The position numbers and the translations under genes were made by a program. A DNA stretch of 12,414 nucleotides from Sporomusaceae bacterium (GTDB lineage: Bacteria; Bacillota_C; Negativicutes; Sporomusales_B; UBA7701): positions 1-12,414 of the forward strand of contig JALHDI010000096.1 of assembly GCA_022839045.1 (NCBI GenBank), in the 5' to 3' direction. Positions 5,336-11,804 of the stretch are shown here, in pieces (position 1 is the stretch's first letter; each line of letters starts with the position of its first letter). Under the pieces are notes generated by a model, which was not told where the DNA came from, ran no database searches, and was given only the letters and a program-made list of their open reading frames with translations.

Positions 5336-7024
5336 ATGTTTAGACGTTTCCTGTGCTGCCTGACGATTATCGCGGCGGCGACCGCCGCGGCGGCCGCGCT
5401 GCAGTTCAATTTCGGCTATATCCGCACCGCCCAGCCGGCTGTCCTGCCCGCGCCGGCTCCGGGCCCCGGCGCCATGACCGTTCTGCTGGTGCCGCTCGAC
5501 AGCCGCCCGCCCTGCACCCAGTTCGTGGAGCAGCTCAGCCGGCTGGCCGGCATTCGCCTCGTGCTGCCGCCGCCCGAGCTGCTGGACAAGTACCGGACGC
5601 CGGCCGACCGCGCCGGCCTGCGCGACTGGCTGCGCCAACAGGCGCCGGCTGCGGATGCGGCGATCGTTTCCGTCGATATGCTGCTGCACGGCGGCCTGTT
5701 GGCGTCGCGGCTGGGGGAAGGCACGGCCGCCGACGCGGAGGCGGTCCTGGGGATGCTGAACGAGCTGCACAGGAACCACCCGCGGCTGAAAATTTATGCG
5801 TTCAGTATTATTCCCCGCCTGCTGGTCGCCGACAATGCCGATTCGGCCCGTTATCAAAAAAAGATGCTGGAGTATTCGGTTCTCAAGGATGAGGTGCTGA
5901 CGTTCGAGAACCCGCTGGACAGGGATAAGCTGCAGCGGGTGTCAGCGCAGCTCCCTCCGGCGGTGGTCGGCCGTTACCTGTCGCTGTACGAGGCCAACAC
6001 GCAGCTTAATTTCCGCCTGGTGGCCATGGCCGAGGAGGGCGTGCTGGCCGGGCTGGTGATCGGCCAGGACGACGGTTATCCCTTCGGGTTGCCGAATATG
6101 GTGAAGAGCCGCCTGAATCATTATGTCAGCCATCGGCCCGTGCTGGCGGAGCGCGTGTTCATCACCCGCGGGACGGACGAGGTGGCGCTGACGCTGCTGG
6201 GGCGCGTGGCGTCGCTGGCGTCCGCGTACCGGCCGCGGGTGTTCGTGGCGTATTCCCACGCGGGGGCGCCGGGGATGGTGATGCCGTATATGCCGCATTC
6301 GGTGGCCCGTACGATCGCCGAGAAGGTCGGCCTTATCGGCGGCACGCTGGTCGACCGGAAGGAGGCGGCCGATTTCATGCTGTTCGTCCATGTCGGCACC
6401 GCCAAGACGGGACCGGGGCTTTTGACGTCGGCCGCCCGTAATGTCGGAGAGCTGATGGCGGCGGGCTACCGCGTGGGCGTGGTGGATCTCAGCGAGCATT
6501 TCTTCGCCGAGGAGACGCTGCTGCCCCACCTCATCAGGGAAGGCGTCGATCTGACGCGGCTGATAGCGTATGCGGGCTGGAACACGACGAGCAACTCGGT
6601 GGGGACGGCGGTTACCCAGGCGGCGATTTTCACCGCTGGTTTGGAGCGCAAGGGGCCGGAGGCCGTTCAGCTGGCGTTGTACAGGCATCAGCTGGAGTTT
6701 CTGACCAGCCGGATGCTGGATGATTGGTATTATCAGAAGGATGTCCAGCCATACGTGAACGGACGGCTGAAAAAGGTCAAGATCGATCCGTATAATCTCG
6801 GCGAGCACCTGCCGAAGGTCGACAGGTGGATCGGCAGCCTGATGGCCGAGCGGGCCGATACTCTTCTGCGCCAGGGGCTGGCCGGCCGGACCCTGCCGGT
6901 GCCGGGCGCCGACGGAAAGCGGTATGTGGTTGACGGGCTGACGCTGAAGAGCCACCTGCCGTGGCAGCGGACGTTCGAGGTGTGGCTTGAGCCGGCGCTG
7001 AGTTTCGCGGTTGTGGAGGAGTAA
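5336..7024 (+). CDS. DUF4127 family protein, probably secreted or membrane-anchored
   Basis: No biochemical function is established for DUF4127 as far as I know. The 562-aa protein starts with a signal-type segment: basic MFRRF, a hydrophobic and Ala-rich stretch to about residue 22, then a Pro/Ala linker (34-46). The domain begins at MTVLLVPLDSRP (47-58), with VPLDSRPPCTQF (52-63) as the hallmark. Later family-like patches are VSVDMLLHGGLLASR, GQDDGYPFG (243-251) and YAGWNTTSNSVGTA (412-425). Conserved Asp, His and Asn residues suggest an enzyme, perhaps a hydrolase, but that is inference. I chose ATG 5336 because GAGGTGG (5326-5332) precedes it and the signal peptide then begins cleanly; TTG 5306 is the alternative start (572 aa). 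It is convergent with a secreted NlpC/P60 hydrolase and shares its terminator. The next gene on its own strand is a tRNA, so it is probably monocistronic. Confidence 0.85.
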   Translation: MFRRFLCCLTIIAAATAAAAALQFNFGYIRTAQPAVLPAPAPGPGAMTVLLVPLDSRPPCTQFVEQLSRLAGIRLVLPPPELLDKYRTPADRAGLRDWLRQQAPAADAAIVSVDMLLHGGLLASRLGEGTAADAEAVLGMLNELHRNHPRLKIYAFSIIPRLLVADNADSARYQKKMLEYSVLKDEVLTFENPLDRDKLQRVSAQLPPAVVGRYLSLYEANTQLNFRLVAMAEEGVLAGLVIGQDDGYPFGLPNMVKSRLNHYVSHRPVLAERVFITRGTDEVALTLLGRVASLASAYRPRVFVAYSHAGAPGMVMPYMPHSVARTIAEKVGLIGGTLVDRKEAADFMLFVHVGTAKTGPGLLTSAARNVGELMAAGYRVGVVDLSEHFFAEETLLPHLIREGVDLTRLIAYAGWNTTSNSVGTAVTQAAIFTAGLERKGPEAVQLALYRHQLEFLTSRMLDDWYYQKDVQPYVNGRLKKVKIDPYNLGEHLPKVDRWIGSLMAERADTLLRQGLAGRTLPVPGADGKRYVVDGLTLKSHLPWQRTFEVWLEPALSFAVVEE

Positions 7025-7025
7025 A

Positions 7026-7056
7026 AAAAGAACCGGGATTAATTCCCGGTTCTTTT
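7026..7056. terminator. Shared bidirectional terminator between DUF4127 and NlpC/P60 genes
   Basis: A perfect 13-bp stem (7026-7038 with 7044-7056, loop TTAAT) has a CCGGG core and A/T-rich flanks. This gives a T-run on both strands. It begins one base after the DUF4127 stop (7022-7024) and ends right at the opposing gene's TAG (7057-7059). Both convergent genes therefore use the same hairpin with essentially no spare sequence. Confidence 0.9.
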
Positions 7057-7752
7057 CTATCTAAGTACGCGGCGGGCGCCCAGGTATCTTTCGAGGTAAT
7101 ACTGTTTATTCAGCGGGGTGATGGTGACTTCTTCGGCGCCGGAGCTGGCGTGGATGAATTTGCCGCCGCCGATGTAGATGCCGACGTGGGACGGGCCGGG
7201 TTCGTAGGTGCTGAAGAAAACGAGGTCGCCGGGGGTGAGGTTGCGGCGGCTGACCGCAACGCCTACCTCGAACTGGCCGTCGGCCATCCGCGGCAGCTGG
7301 ATGCCGAATTTGTCGTAGACGTACCAGATGTAGCCCGAGCAGTCGAAGCCGCCCGACGAGCGGCCGGCCCAGACATAGGGCACGCCGACGAATTGCTTGG
7401 CGAAGGCGACGAGTTGCTGGCCCTTGCGGGTTTCGCCGGGAGCGCGGCTGGCCTGGCCCGCGGCGGGTTTGTAATCGCGCAGGGCGCCTAAAGTGGCGGG
7501 GCCGACCACGCCGTCGGCGGCGAGGCCGAGGTCGAGCTGGAATTCCTGGACGGCGGCCTTGGTATGTGAGCCGAATGCGCCGTCGGGAGTGCCTTCGAAG
7601 TAGCCGAATTCCTGTAATTTGAGCTGCAGCTTGTATATTTCGTGGCCGCTCATGCCCTGCTTGAGGAGGGCCGGGGACGGCGCGGCCTGGGCGGCGGCGG
7701 CGACGAATAACGCGATTATCAGTGTGATTACGATCTTTTTCGTCCGCCTCAT
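7057..7752 (-). CDS. Secreted NlpC/P60 peptidoglycan hydrolase with peptidoglycan-binding domain
   Basis: NlpC/P60 enzymes are cysteine peptidases that cut the peptide stems of peptidoglycan, usually at D-Glu-diaminopimelate bonds. The 231-aa protein has a signal peptide (MRRTKK, hydrophobic core 7-20, likely cleavage after AQA at 23). A PG_binding_1 domain follows (about 30-92, with LQLKLQEFGYF, DGAFGSHTKAAVQEFQ and DGVVGPATLGAL). After a short Ala/Pro linker comes the catalytic domain (about 112-230), with Cys138 in FDCSGY, His189 in PSHVGIY and His201 in FIHASSG, the complete triad. The start was set at ATG 7752 because GGGGGAGGGG (7757-7766) precedes it and the signal peptide begins there; an upstream in-frame extension to 7821 is unlikely. 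Single domain copies suggest a cell-wall turnover or spore/germination autolysin; the exact role is not visible. Confidence 0.93.
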   Translation of the reverse strand: MRRTKKIVITLIIALFVAAAAQAAPSPALLKQGMSGHEIYKLQLKLQEFGYFEGTPDGAFGSHTKAAVQEFQLDLGLAADGVVGPATLGALRDYKPAAGQASRAPGETRKGQQLVAFAKQFVGVPYVWAGRSSGGFDCSGYIWYVYDKFGIQLPRMADGQFEVGVAVSRRNLTPGDLVFFSTYEPGPSHVGIYIGGGKFIHASSGAEEVTITPLNKQYYLERYLGARRVLR

Positions 7753-7873
7753 GCTTCCCCTCCCCCGCATTTTGAGTGGTAATGAGAAAATTTCGCCAAG
7801 AGCGGGAAAAATCCTGTCCAATTATTGGGCATAATTTATATAATTTTATCGCCTGCATTCCAGGTCTATCATG

Positions 7874-7902
7874 TTGACTTTTGCCGCCGCCTTGTGTATA
7901 CT
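7874..7902 (+). promoter_or_regulatory. Sigma-A promoter of the tRNA-Pro gene
   Basis: TTGACT (7874-7879), a 17-base spacer, TATACT (7897-7902). Each box has five of six consensus bases with ideal spacing. The expected start near 7909 leaves about nine bases of leader before the mature tRNA 5' end at 7918. Confidence 0.85.
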
Positions 7903-7917
7903 TAGTAACTGTGATGC

Positions 7918-7994
7918 CGGGGCGTAGCGCAGTTTGGTAGCGCGTTCGGTTCGGGACCGAAAGGTCGCAGGTTCAAATCCTGTCGCCCCGACCA
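7918..7994 (+). tRNA. tRNA-Pro (anticodon CGG)
   Basis: A 77-nt cloverleaf with CCA encoded. The acceptor stem is CGGGGCG (7918-7924) with CGCCCCG (7984-7990), discriminator A, then CCA (7992-7994). The anticodon stem is TTCGG/CCGAA around loop TTCGGGA (7950-7956), so the anticodon is CGG at 7952-7954, reading CCG. The T arm has GTTCAAATC. Reading CCG with a dedicated CGG tRNA fits a GC-rich genome. Confidence 0.97.
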
Positions 7995-8039
7995 GCAAAC
8001 AAGCAGGACAGACGATTACGTCTGTCCTGCTTGTTTGCT
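7994..8039 (+). terminator. Long perfect hairpin after tRNA-Pro, probable terminator or processing signal
   Basis: A perfect 20-bp stem (7995-8014 with 8019-8038, loop ATTA) extends to 21 bp if the last A of the tRNA's CCA pairs with T8039. It starts directly after CCA. Only two T residues follow, so it lacks the U-tract of a standard intrinsic terminator. It may block read-through, act as a 3' processing or protection element, or both. Its right arm also contains the -35-like box of the next tRNA promoter. Confidence 0.6.
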
Positions 8040-8064
8040 TCCACTTAGGTCGACGTGGTATATT
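8035..8064 (+). promoter_or_regulatory. Candidate promoter of the tRNA-Gln gene
   Basis: TTGCTT (8035-8040), an 18-base spacer, TATATT (8059-8064). The expected start near 8071 is about 15 bases before the tRNA. The -35 box has four of six consensus bases and lies in the arm of the preceding hairpin. The alternative is co-transcription with tRNA-Pro. Confidence 0.5.
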
Positions 8065-8085
8065 AGATTTGAGGATATTTTATTT

Positions 8086-8160
8086 AGGGGCGTAGCCAAG
8101 CGGTAAGGCAACGGACTTTGACTCCGTCATGCGTTGGTTCGAATCCAGCCGCCCCTGCCA
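8086..8160 (+). tRNA. tRNA-Gln (anticodon TTG)
   Basis: A 75-nt cloverleaf with CCA encoded. The acceptor stem is AGGGGCG (8086-8092) with CGCCCCT (8150-8156), discriminator G, then CCA (8158-8160). The anticodon stem is ACGGA/TCCGT around loop CTTTGAC (8116-8122), giving anticodon TTG at 8118-8120. The T arm has GTTCGAATC. It reads CAA and, by wobble, CAG codons. Confidence 0.97.
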
Positions 8161-8171
8161 GAAGAAAAGGA

Positions 8172-8199
8172 AACGCCGCCAGTGATTGGCGGCGTTTTT
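8172..8199 (+). terminator. Intrinsic terminator after tRNA-Gln, also usable by the opposing EF-G gene
   Basis: The 10-bp stem AACGCCGCCA/TGGCGGCGTT (8172-8181 with 8187-8196, loop GTGAT) is followed by a run of T to 8199. On the minus strand the same stem is followed by TCCTTTTC, a weaker tail, only 12 bases past the EF-G stop. It probably serves both convergent units. Confidence 0.85.
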
Positions 8200-8208
8200 G
8201 CGTTGGTT

Positions 8209-10293
8209 TTATTCTTCGTCTTCTTTGTCTTTTTTGTAGGCGGCAATGATGCCTTCGGCGATGCGCTGCGGGACTTCTTCGTAGTGGTCGAAGGCCATGT
8301 CGAATTTGCCGCGGCCCTGGGTCATGGAACGGAGGTCGATGGAGTAGCGGAAGACTTCGGCCAGGGGCGCCTGGGCGCGGACGACGCCCATCCCCCCTCC
8401 TATCGGCTCCATGCCGAGGATGCGGCCGCGGCGGCTGTTGAAGTCGCCGATGATGTCGCCCATGTAGGATTCGGGGACGGTGACTTCGACGCTGTAGACG
8501 GGCTCGAGGAGGATGGGTTTGGCTTGGAGGGCGCCTTTTTTGATGGCGCCGGAGGCGGCGATTTTGAAGGCCATTTCCGACGAGTCGACGTCGTGGTAAG
8601 AGCCGTCGGTGAGGGTGACTTTCATGTCGGTGACGGGGTAGCCGGCGAGGATGCCGTTGGCCATGGCTTCACGGACGCCTTTTTCGACGGCCGGGAAGTA
8701 CTGGCGGGGCACGGCGCCGCCGAAGATGGATTCGGCAAATTCGAAACCGGTGCCGGTGGGCAGCGGGTCGAGCTGCAGCCAGACGTGGCCGTACTGGCCG
8801 TGGCCGCCGCTCTGTTTCTTGTGCTTGTATTCGGTTTTGACGCTGGAGCGGATGGATTCACGGTAGGGGATGCGCGGGTCGCTGAGTTTGACGTCGACGC
8901 CGAATTTGCGTTTCATGCGCTCGGCGATGACATCGATGTGCATGTCGCTGACGCCGCTGGCGAGGAGCTGGTGGGTTTCGAGGTTCTTTTCGAGGGTGAA
9001 GGTGGGGTCTTCGTCGGCCATGCGGGCGAGGGCGTTGCCGATCTTGTCTTCGTCGCCCTTGTTCTTGGCTTCGACGGACATGGTGAACATGGGCTTGGGA
9101 TAGACGATGGGCTCGAAGACGACGGGTTTGTCTTTGTCGCAGATGGTGTCGCCGGTCTTGGTCTCGGCCATTTTGGCGACGACGACGATGTCGCCGGCGT
9201 TGGCGACGGTGAGGGTATCCTGGGTTTTGCCGCGCATGGTGAAGATGTTGCCGATGCGCTCGCTCTTTTCACGGCTGGCGTTGTAAAGGATGGAGTCTGG
9301 TTTGAGCTGGCCGGCGAAGACGCGGATGAAGCTGAGGCGGCCGACGAAGGGGTCGGCGGTCGTTTTGAATACCATGGCGGCAAAGGGGTCGCCGGCTTTG
9401 CGCTCGACGGTTTCCTTGGTGGCCGGGTGATGGCCTGTGGCGACGGTGTCTTCCGGCGAGGGGGCGAAGGCGATGAGGGCGTCGAGGAGTTGTTGGGCGC
9501 CGATGTTTTTGTAGGCCGAACCGCACAGGACGGGGCAGAATTTGCCCTGGGCCGCGCCTTTTACGAGGCCGGTGCGGATTTCTTCGTCGCTGAGTTCTTC
9601 GCCTTCGAGGTATTTGGCGAGGAGGTCGTCGTCGGCTTCGGCGGCGGCCTCGATCATGGCCAGCCTGGCTTCGTCGGCTTTGTCCCTGAGGTCGGCGGGG
9701 ATGTCGCCTTCGGTGTACTGGGTGCCCTGGGCGTTGGCCGGAGTGTAGGCTTTCATCTTGACGAGGTCGACGATGCCTTTGAAGCTGTCCTGGGCGCCGA
9801 TGGGTATCTGGATGGGGAAGATGTTGTTGCCGAACTTTTCTTTCATCTGGTCGAGGGTGGCGAAAAAGTCGGCGTTTTCACGGTCCATCTTGTTGATGAA
9901 GGCGAAGCGCGGCACGCCGTCTTCTTCGGCGTATTTCCAGACATTTTCGGTCCCGACTTCGACCCCGGAGGCGGCGCAGAGGACGATGAGGGCGGCGTCG
10001 ACAGCCCGGAGGGTGCCTTTGACTTCGGCGACGAAGTCGGCATATCCCGGCGTGTCGAGGAAATTTATTTTATGGTCGCGCCATTCGCAAGGGGCTAGAC
10101 CGGTGCTGATCGTTACTTTGCGCTTGACTTCCTCGGGCTCGAAGTCGGTGGTGGCCGTGCCGTCGTCTACTTTGCCCAGGCGGGTGACAGCCCCGGTGCT
10201 GTACAGAAGCGCTTCCGCGAGCGAAGTCTTGCCGGCGCCGCCATGGGCGAAGATGCCTACATTCCGGATTTTGTCGGTTTTGTACTCTTTCAA
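8209..10293 (-). CDS. fusA: Elongation factor G-like GTPase, EF-G2 subfamily
   Basis: This is a five-domain EF-G paralogue (694 aa) with all GTPase motifs but in the EF-G2 form. G1 is AHGGAGKT (16-23; canonical EF-G has AHIDAGKT). Switch I ends KRKVTIS (57-63; canonical ERGITI). G3 is DTPGYADF (80-87) with Tyr84 where EF-G has its catalytic His, and G4 is NKMD (134-137). Domain IV has SGGHGQYGHV. The C-terminal domain V keeps GDFNSRRGRILGME. These changes are, as I recall, typical of EF-G2 proteins of Thermus and Firmicutes, which supplement rather than replace the main EF-G; the main fusA normally sits in the str operon. I chose TTG 10293: GGGGGG (10301-10306) is 7 bases upstream and the protein then starts MKEYKTDKIRNVG. 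The GTG at 10329 (706 aa) is the alternative. It is monocistronic, with its own promoter candidate. Confidence 0.9.
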   Translation of the reverse strand: MKEYKTDKIRNVGIFAHGGAGKTSLAEALLYSTGAVTRLGKVDDGTATTDFEPEEVKRKVTISTGLAPCEWRDHKINFLDTPGYADFVAEVKGTLRAVDAALIVLCAASGVEVGTENVWKYAEEDGVPRFAFINKMDRENADFFATLDQMKEKFGNNIFPIQIPIGAQDSFKGIVDLVKMKAYTPANAQGTQYTEGDIPADLRDKADEARLAMIEAAAEADDDLLAKYLEGEELSDEEIRTGLVKGAAQGKFCPVLCGSAYKNIGAQQLLDALIAFAPSPEDTVATGHHPATKETVERKAGDPFAAMVFKTTADPFVGRLSFIRVFAGQLKPDSILYNASREKSERIGNIFTMRGKTQDTLTVANAGDIVVVAKMAETKTGDTICDKDKPVVFEPIVYPKPMFTMSVEAKNKGDEDKIGNALARMADEDPTFTLEKNLETHQLLASGVSDMHIDVIAERMKRKFGVDVKLSDPRIPYRESIRSSVKTEYKHKKQSGGHGQYGHVWLQLDPLPTGTGFEFAESIFGGAVPRQYFPAVEKGVREAMANGILAGYPVTDMKVTLTDGSYHDVDSSEMAFKIAASGAIKKGALQAKPILLEPVYSVEVTVPESYMGDIIGDFNSRRGRILGMEPIGGGMGVVRAQAPLAEVFRYSIDLRSMTQGRGKFDMAFDHYEEVPQRIAEGIIAAYKKDKEDEE

Positions 10294-10345
10294 ATCAAGT
10301 CCCCCCTGCTGGTATAGTTCCTGTCCCACACGGTAGTGCGGCGCG

Positions 10346-10376
10346 AGTAAATGCGGTACTCTTAATTCTCTGTCAA
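10346..10376 (-). promoter_or_regulatory. Candidate promoter of the EF-G2 gene
   Basis: Read on the minus strand: TTGACA (10376-10371), a 19-base spacer, TTTACT (10351-10346). The -35 box is perfect. The -10 box is weak and the spacing long, so the exact -10 is uncertain. The start would lie about 50 bases upstream of the TTG start codon. If translation began at GTG 10329 the leader would be only about 10 bases, which also favours the TTG. Confidence 0.55.
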
Positions 10377-10439
10377 GTGTAAATATTCCTGCTTTTGTCG
10401 CGGAAAGAATGCGGCCGCCGGGCGGCCGCCGGCAGGCGG

Positions 10440-10472
10440 AAAATAAATAACCGCCTGCTTCAGGCGGTTATT
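10440..10472 (-). terminator. Intrinsic terminator upstream of EF-G2
   Basis: A perfect 12-bp stem (10446-10457 with 10461-10472, three-base loop) has a CCGCCTG core. On the minus strand it is followed by TATTTT, extending the stem's own ATT. It lies downstream of the minus-strand fmdB gene and of the candidate small RNA, and upstream of the EF-G2 promoter. It therefore insulates EF-G2 from transcription arriving from the right. Confidence 0.7.
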
Positions 10473-10499
10473 AGTATTGCCGTATTTAGCCATTTTTAC

Positions 10500-10592
10500 A
10501 AAAAATCCGTAAGAATCTACGCAGTGGCCGTGGTACGGACATCGAGTAGACTTTCAGCTTCACTGCTCCTCGCCCCTTCCCAACATACTCGC
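10500..10592 (-). ncRNA. Candidate small structured RNA of about 93 nt (class unknown)
   Basis: The 335 bases between EF-G2 and fmdB hold no credible gene. On the minus strand they contain two nested elements. The stem GCGAGTA (10592-10586)/TACTCG (10548-10543) encloses a purine-rich arm. The stem TCCGTA (10539-10534)/TACGGA (10511-10506) has a 22-base loop and is followed at once by six T residues (10505-10500), like an intrinsic terminator. A promoter-like pair (10599-10628) predicts a start at about 10592, exactly the first base of the first stem. I could not match it to cobalamin, T-box, SRP or other riboswitch consensus. It could also be just the 3' end of the fmdB operon transcript. Confidence 0.35.
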
Positions 10593-10598
10593 TATAAG

Positions 10599-10628
10599 TT
10601 TATGACGGAGGGGGCGTTACTGTGACAA
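10599..10628 (-). promoter_or_regulatory. Candidate promoter for the small RNA at 10500-10592
   Basis: Read on the minus strand: TTGTCA (10628-10623), an 18-base spacer, CATAAA (10604-10599). Five of six and four of six consensus bases. It begins directly after the fmdB stop codon. It is supported mainly by the fit between its predicted start and the first stem of the RNA. Confidence 0.35.
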
Positions 10629-10829
10629 CTATTTGCAGGAGGCGCAGTTGCCGCCGGCGCAGCCGCCGCAGTTTTTGCCGCCGCCGCCCGGGGTGCAGAA
10701 GGCGGACAGGGCTTTGGCGAGGTCTTTGCCGCCGCAGGCCGGGCAGGAAACGGCGCCCTGCCAGTCGAGCCGGCAGAGTTGCTCGAATTTGGTGTTGCAT
10801 TGATTGCACTTGAATTCGTATATGGGCAT
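10629..10829 (-). CDS. FmdB-family zinc ribbon protein with Cys-rich tail
   Basis: A 66-aa protein. Residues 1-44 form the FmdB putative regulatory zinc ribbon: MPIYEFKCNQC with Cys8/Cys11 and a second knuckle SCPACGG with Cys29/Cys32, spaced to hold one zinc ion. The function is not established; FmdB itself was described next to formamidase/amidase genes. After ALSAF (40-44) comes a Gly- and Cys-rich tail with Cys45, 54, 57, 62 and 65 (CGGCAGGNCASC), which could bind another metal ion. The ATG at 10829 uses CGGTGA, which overlaps the stop region of the preceding gene; the two genes are separated by 5 bases, so they are surely co-transcribed and perhaps translationally coupled. It is the last gene of the M42-gammaCA-ndk-pduO-type operon. 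Confidence 0.88.
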   Translation of the reverse strand: MPIYEFKCNQCNTKFEQLCRLDWQGAVSCPACGGKDLAKALSAFCTPGGGGKNCGGCAGGNCASCK

Positions 10830-10834
10830 TTAAA

Positions 10835-11338
10835 TCACCGTTGGTTTTCCATTTCTGCCCGCGCGAGGGTGAAGCAGAGGTCGGACAGGCGGTTTATGAA
10901 CACGAGGACGTGCTCGCCGACCGGCTCGGCGCGGGCTACCCGCCATAGCTGGCGTTCGGCCCGCCGGGCGACGGTGCGGGCGAGGTCGAGGGCGGCGCCG
11001 CCGGGGGTGTCGCCGGGGATGATGAAGGCTGTAAGCGGCGGCAGGGCGGCGTCGAATTTGTCGATGGTTTTTTCCAAGGCGGCGACTTCGGCGGCGGTGA
11101 CGCGCGGTTCGCCGCCGATTGTGGCGACTTCGGCCATGACCGCCCAGAGGAGCTTCTGGAGGTCGTGGATGGCGGCGCGGACTTCTTCTTTGACGCAGAG
11201 GGCGCGGGCCAGGCCGAGGGCGGAGTCGAGTTCGTCGATGGTGCCGTAGGCTTCGACGCGCGGGCTGTCTTTGGGGACGCGCTCGCCGCTGTAGAGCGAG
11301 GTTTCGCCTTTATCGCCGGTTTTGGTGTAGATTTTCAT
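10835..11338 (-). CDS. PduO-type ATP:cob(I)alamin adenosyltransferase
   Basis: The enzyme transfers the 5'-deoxyadenosyl group of ATP to cob(I)alamin, making adenosylcobalamin, in the cytoplasm. The 167-aa product begins [20 protein letters not shown], the ATP-binding N-terminal motif. It then has [19 protein letters not shown] (27-45), the Arg/Glu-rich active-site helix block [25 protein letters not shown], and [12 protein letters not shown] near the C-terminus. All are hallmarks of the PduO/MMAB trimeric family, at normal length. The ATG at 11338 has AGAGGGGGAG upstream; the gap to ndk is 16 bases. The operon shows no cobalamin-synthesis genes, so it probably serves salvage or re-adenosylation for B12-dependent enzymes elsewhere. 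No obvious cobalamin riboswitch precedes it in this window. Confidence 0.94.
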   Translation of the reverse strand: MKIYTKTGDKGETSLYSGERVPKDSPRVEAYGTIDELDSALGLARALCVKEEVRAAIHDLQKLLWAVMAEVATIGGEPRVTAAEVAALEKTIDKFDAALPPLTAFIIPGDTPGGAALDLARTVARRAERQLWRVARAEPVGEHVLVFINRLSDLCFTLARAEMENQR

Positions 11339-11354
11339 TTTGCTCCCCCTCTTA

Positions 11355-11771
11355 TTACCTGACGATTTCGTCGGGGGTAAAGTAGATTTCGATTTCGCGC
11401 GCGGCGCTGGCCGGGCTGTCGGAGCCGTGGATGATGTTTTGGCCGATGCTGAGGGCGAAGTCGCCGCGGACGGTGCCGGGAGCGGCGTCGACGGGATTGG
11501 TGGGGCCCATCATGGCGCGGACGACTTTGACGGCGTTTTCGCCGCCCACTACCATGGCGACGATGGGGCCGGAGGTGATGAAGGCGACGAGTTCGCCGAA
11601 GAAGGGCCGTTCTTTGTGTTCGGCGTAGTGGATTTCGGCTTTGGCCCGGGAGAGTTTGAGCATTTTGAGGGCGGCTACGGTGAGGCCGCGCCGCTCGAGG
11701 CGGACGATGATTTCGCCGGTCAGGCCTTTGGCGACGCCGTCGGGTTTGACGAGCACGAGTGTTTTTTCCAT
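11355..11771 (-). CDS. ndk: Nucleoside diphosphate kinase
   Basis: Ndk equilibrates nucleoside tri- and diphosphates by ping-pong transfer of the gamma phosphate through a phosphohistidine. The 138-aa product has the family start [16 protein letters not shown] (2-17), the Kpn-loop region, [20 protein letters not shown], and the active-site NIIHGSDS (112-119) with His115. The length is typical of a bacterial enzyme. The ATG at 11771 follows AGGGGAGGGG. It lies 33 bases downstream of the gamma-carbonic-anhydrase-like gene and 16 bases upstream of the adenosyltransferase gene. Both Ndk and the adenosyltransferase handle ATP, but the grouping may be only housekeeping co-expression. Confidence 0.97.
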   Translation of the reverse strand: MEKTLVLVKPDGVAKGLTGEIIVRLERRGLTVAALKMLKLSRAKAEIHYAEHKERPFFGELVAFITSGPIVAMVVGGENAVKVVRAMMGPTNPVDAAPGTVRGDFALSIGQNIIHGSDSPASAAREIEIYFTPDEIVR

Positions 11772-11804
11772 TGGGTCCCCTCCCCTATTTTCTCTAAGCT
11801 GTTT

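Noticed and set aside
8134..10098. Plus-strand open frame of 654 codons opposite EF-G2
   Set aside because: Phe/Gly/Asp/Val-rich low-complexity antisense of EF-G2, and it begins inside tRNA-Gln. No ribosome site or domain.
10411..10432. GC-rich dyad GCGGCCGCC/GGCGGCCGC, with two NotI-type sites close together
   Set aside because: Palindromic, but in a very GC-rich genome, with no T-run and no associated gene start; no function can be supported.
10505..10545. T-box leader on the plus strand, because of GTGGTAC
   Set aside because: Only a short chance match to the T-box core; no specifier stem and no plus-strand gene downstream.
10500..10600. Cobalamin riboswitch on the minus strand, because of GGGAA and GCCACTG near a cobalamin gene
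   Set aside because: The elements are not in the right order or spacing, and the element lies downstream of the adenosyltransferase, not before it.
10395..10625. Possible 76-aa plus-strand gene in the gap between EF-G2 and fmdB
   Set aside because: No ribosome binding site, no recognisable domain, and it runs through the terminator and hairpins of this gap.
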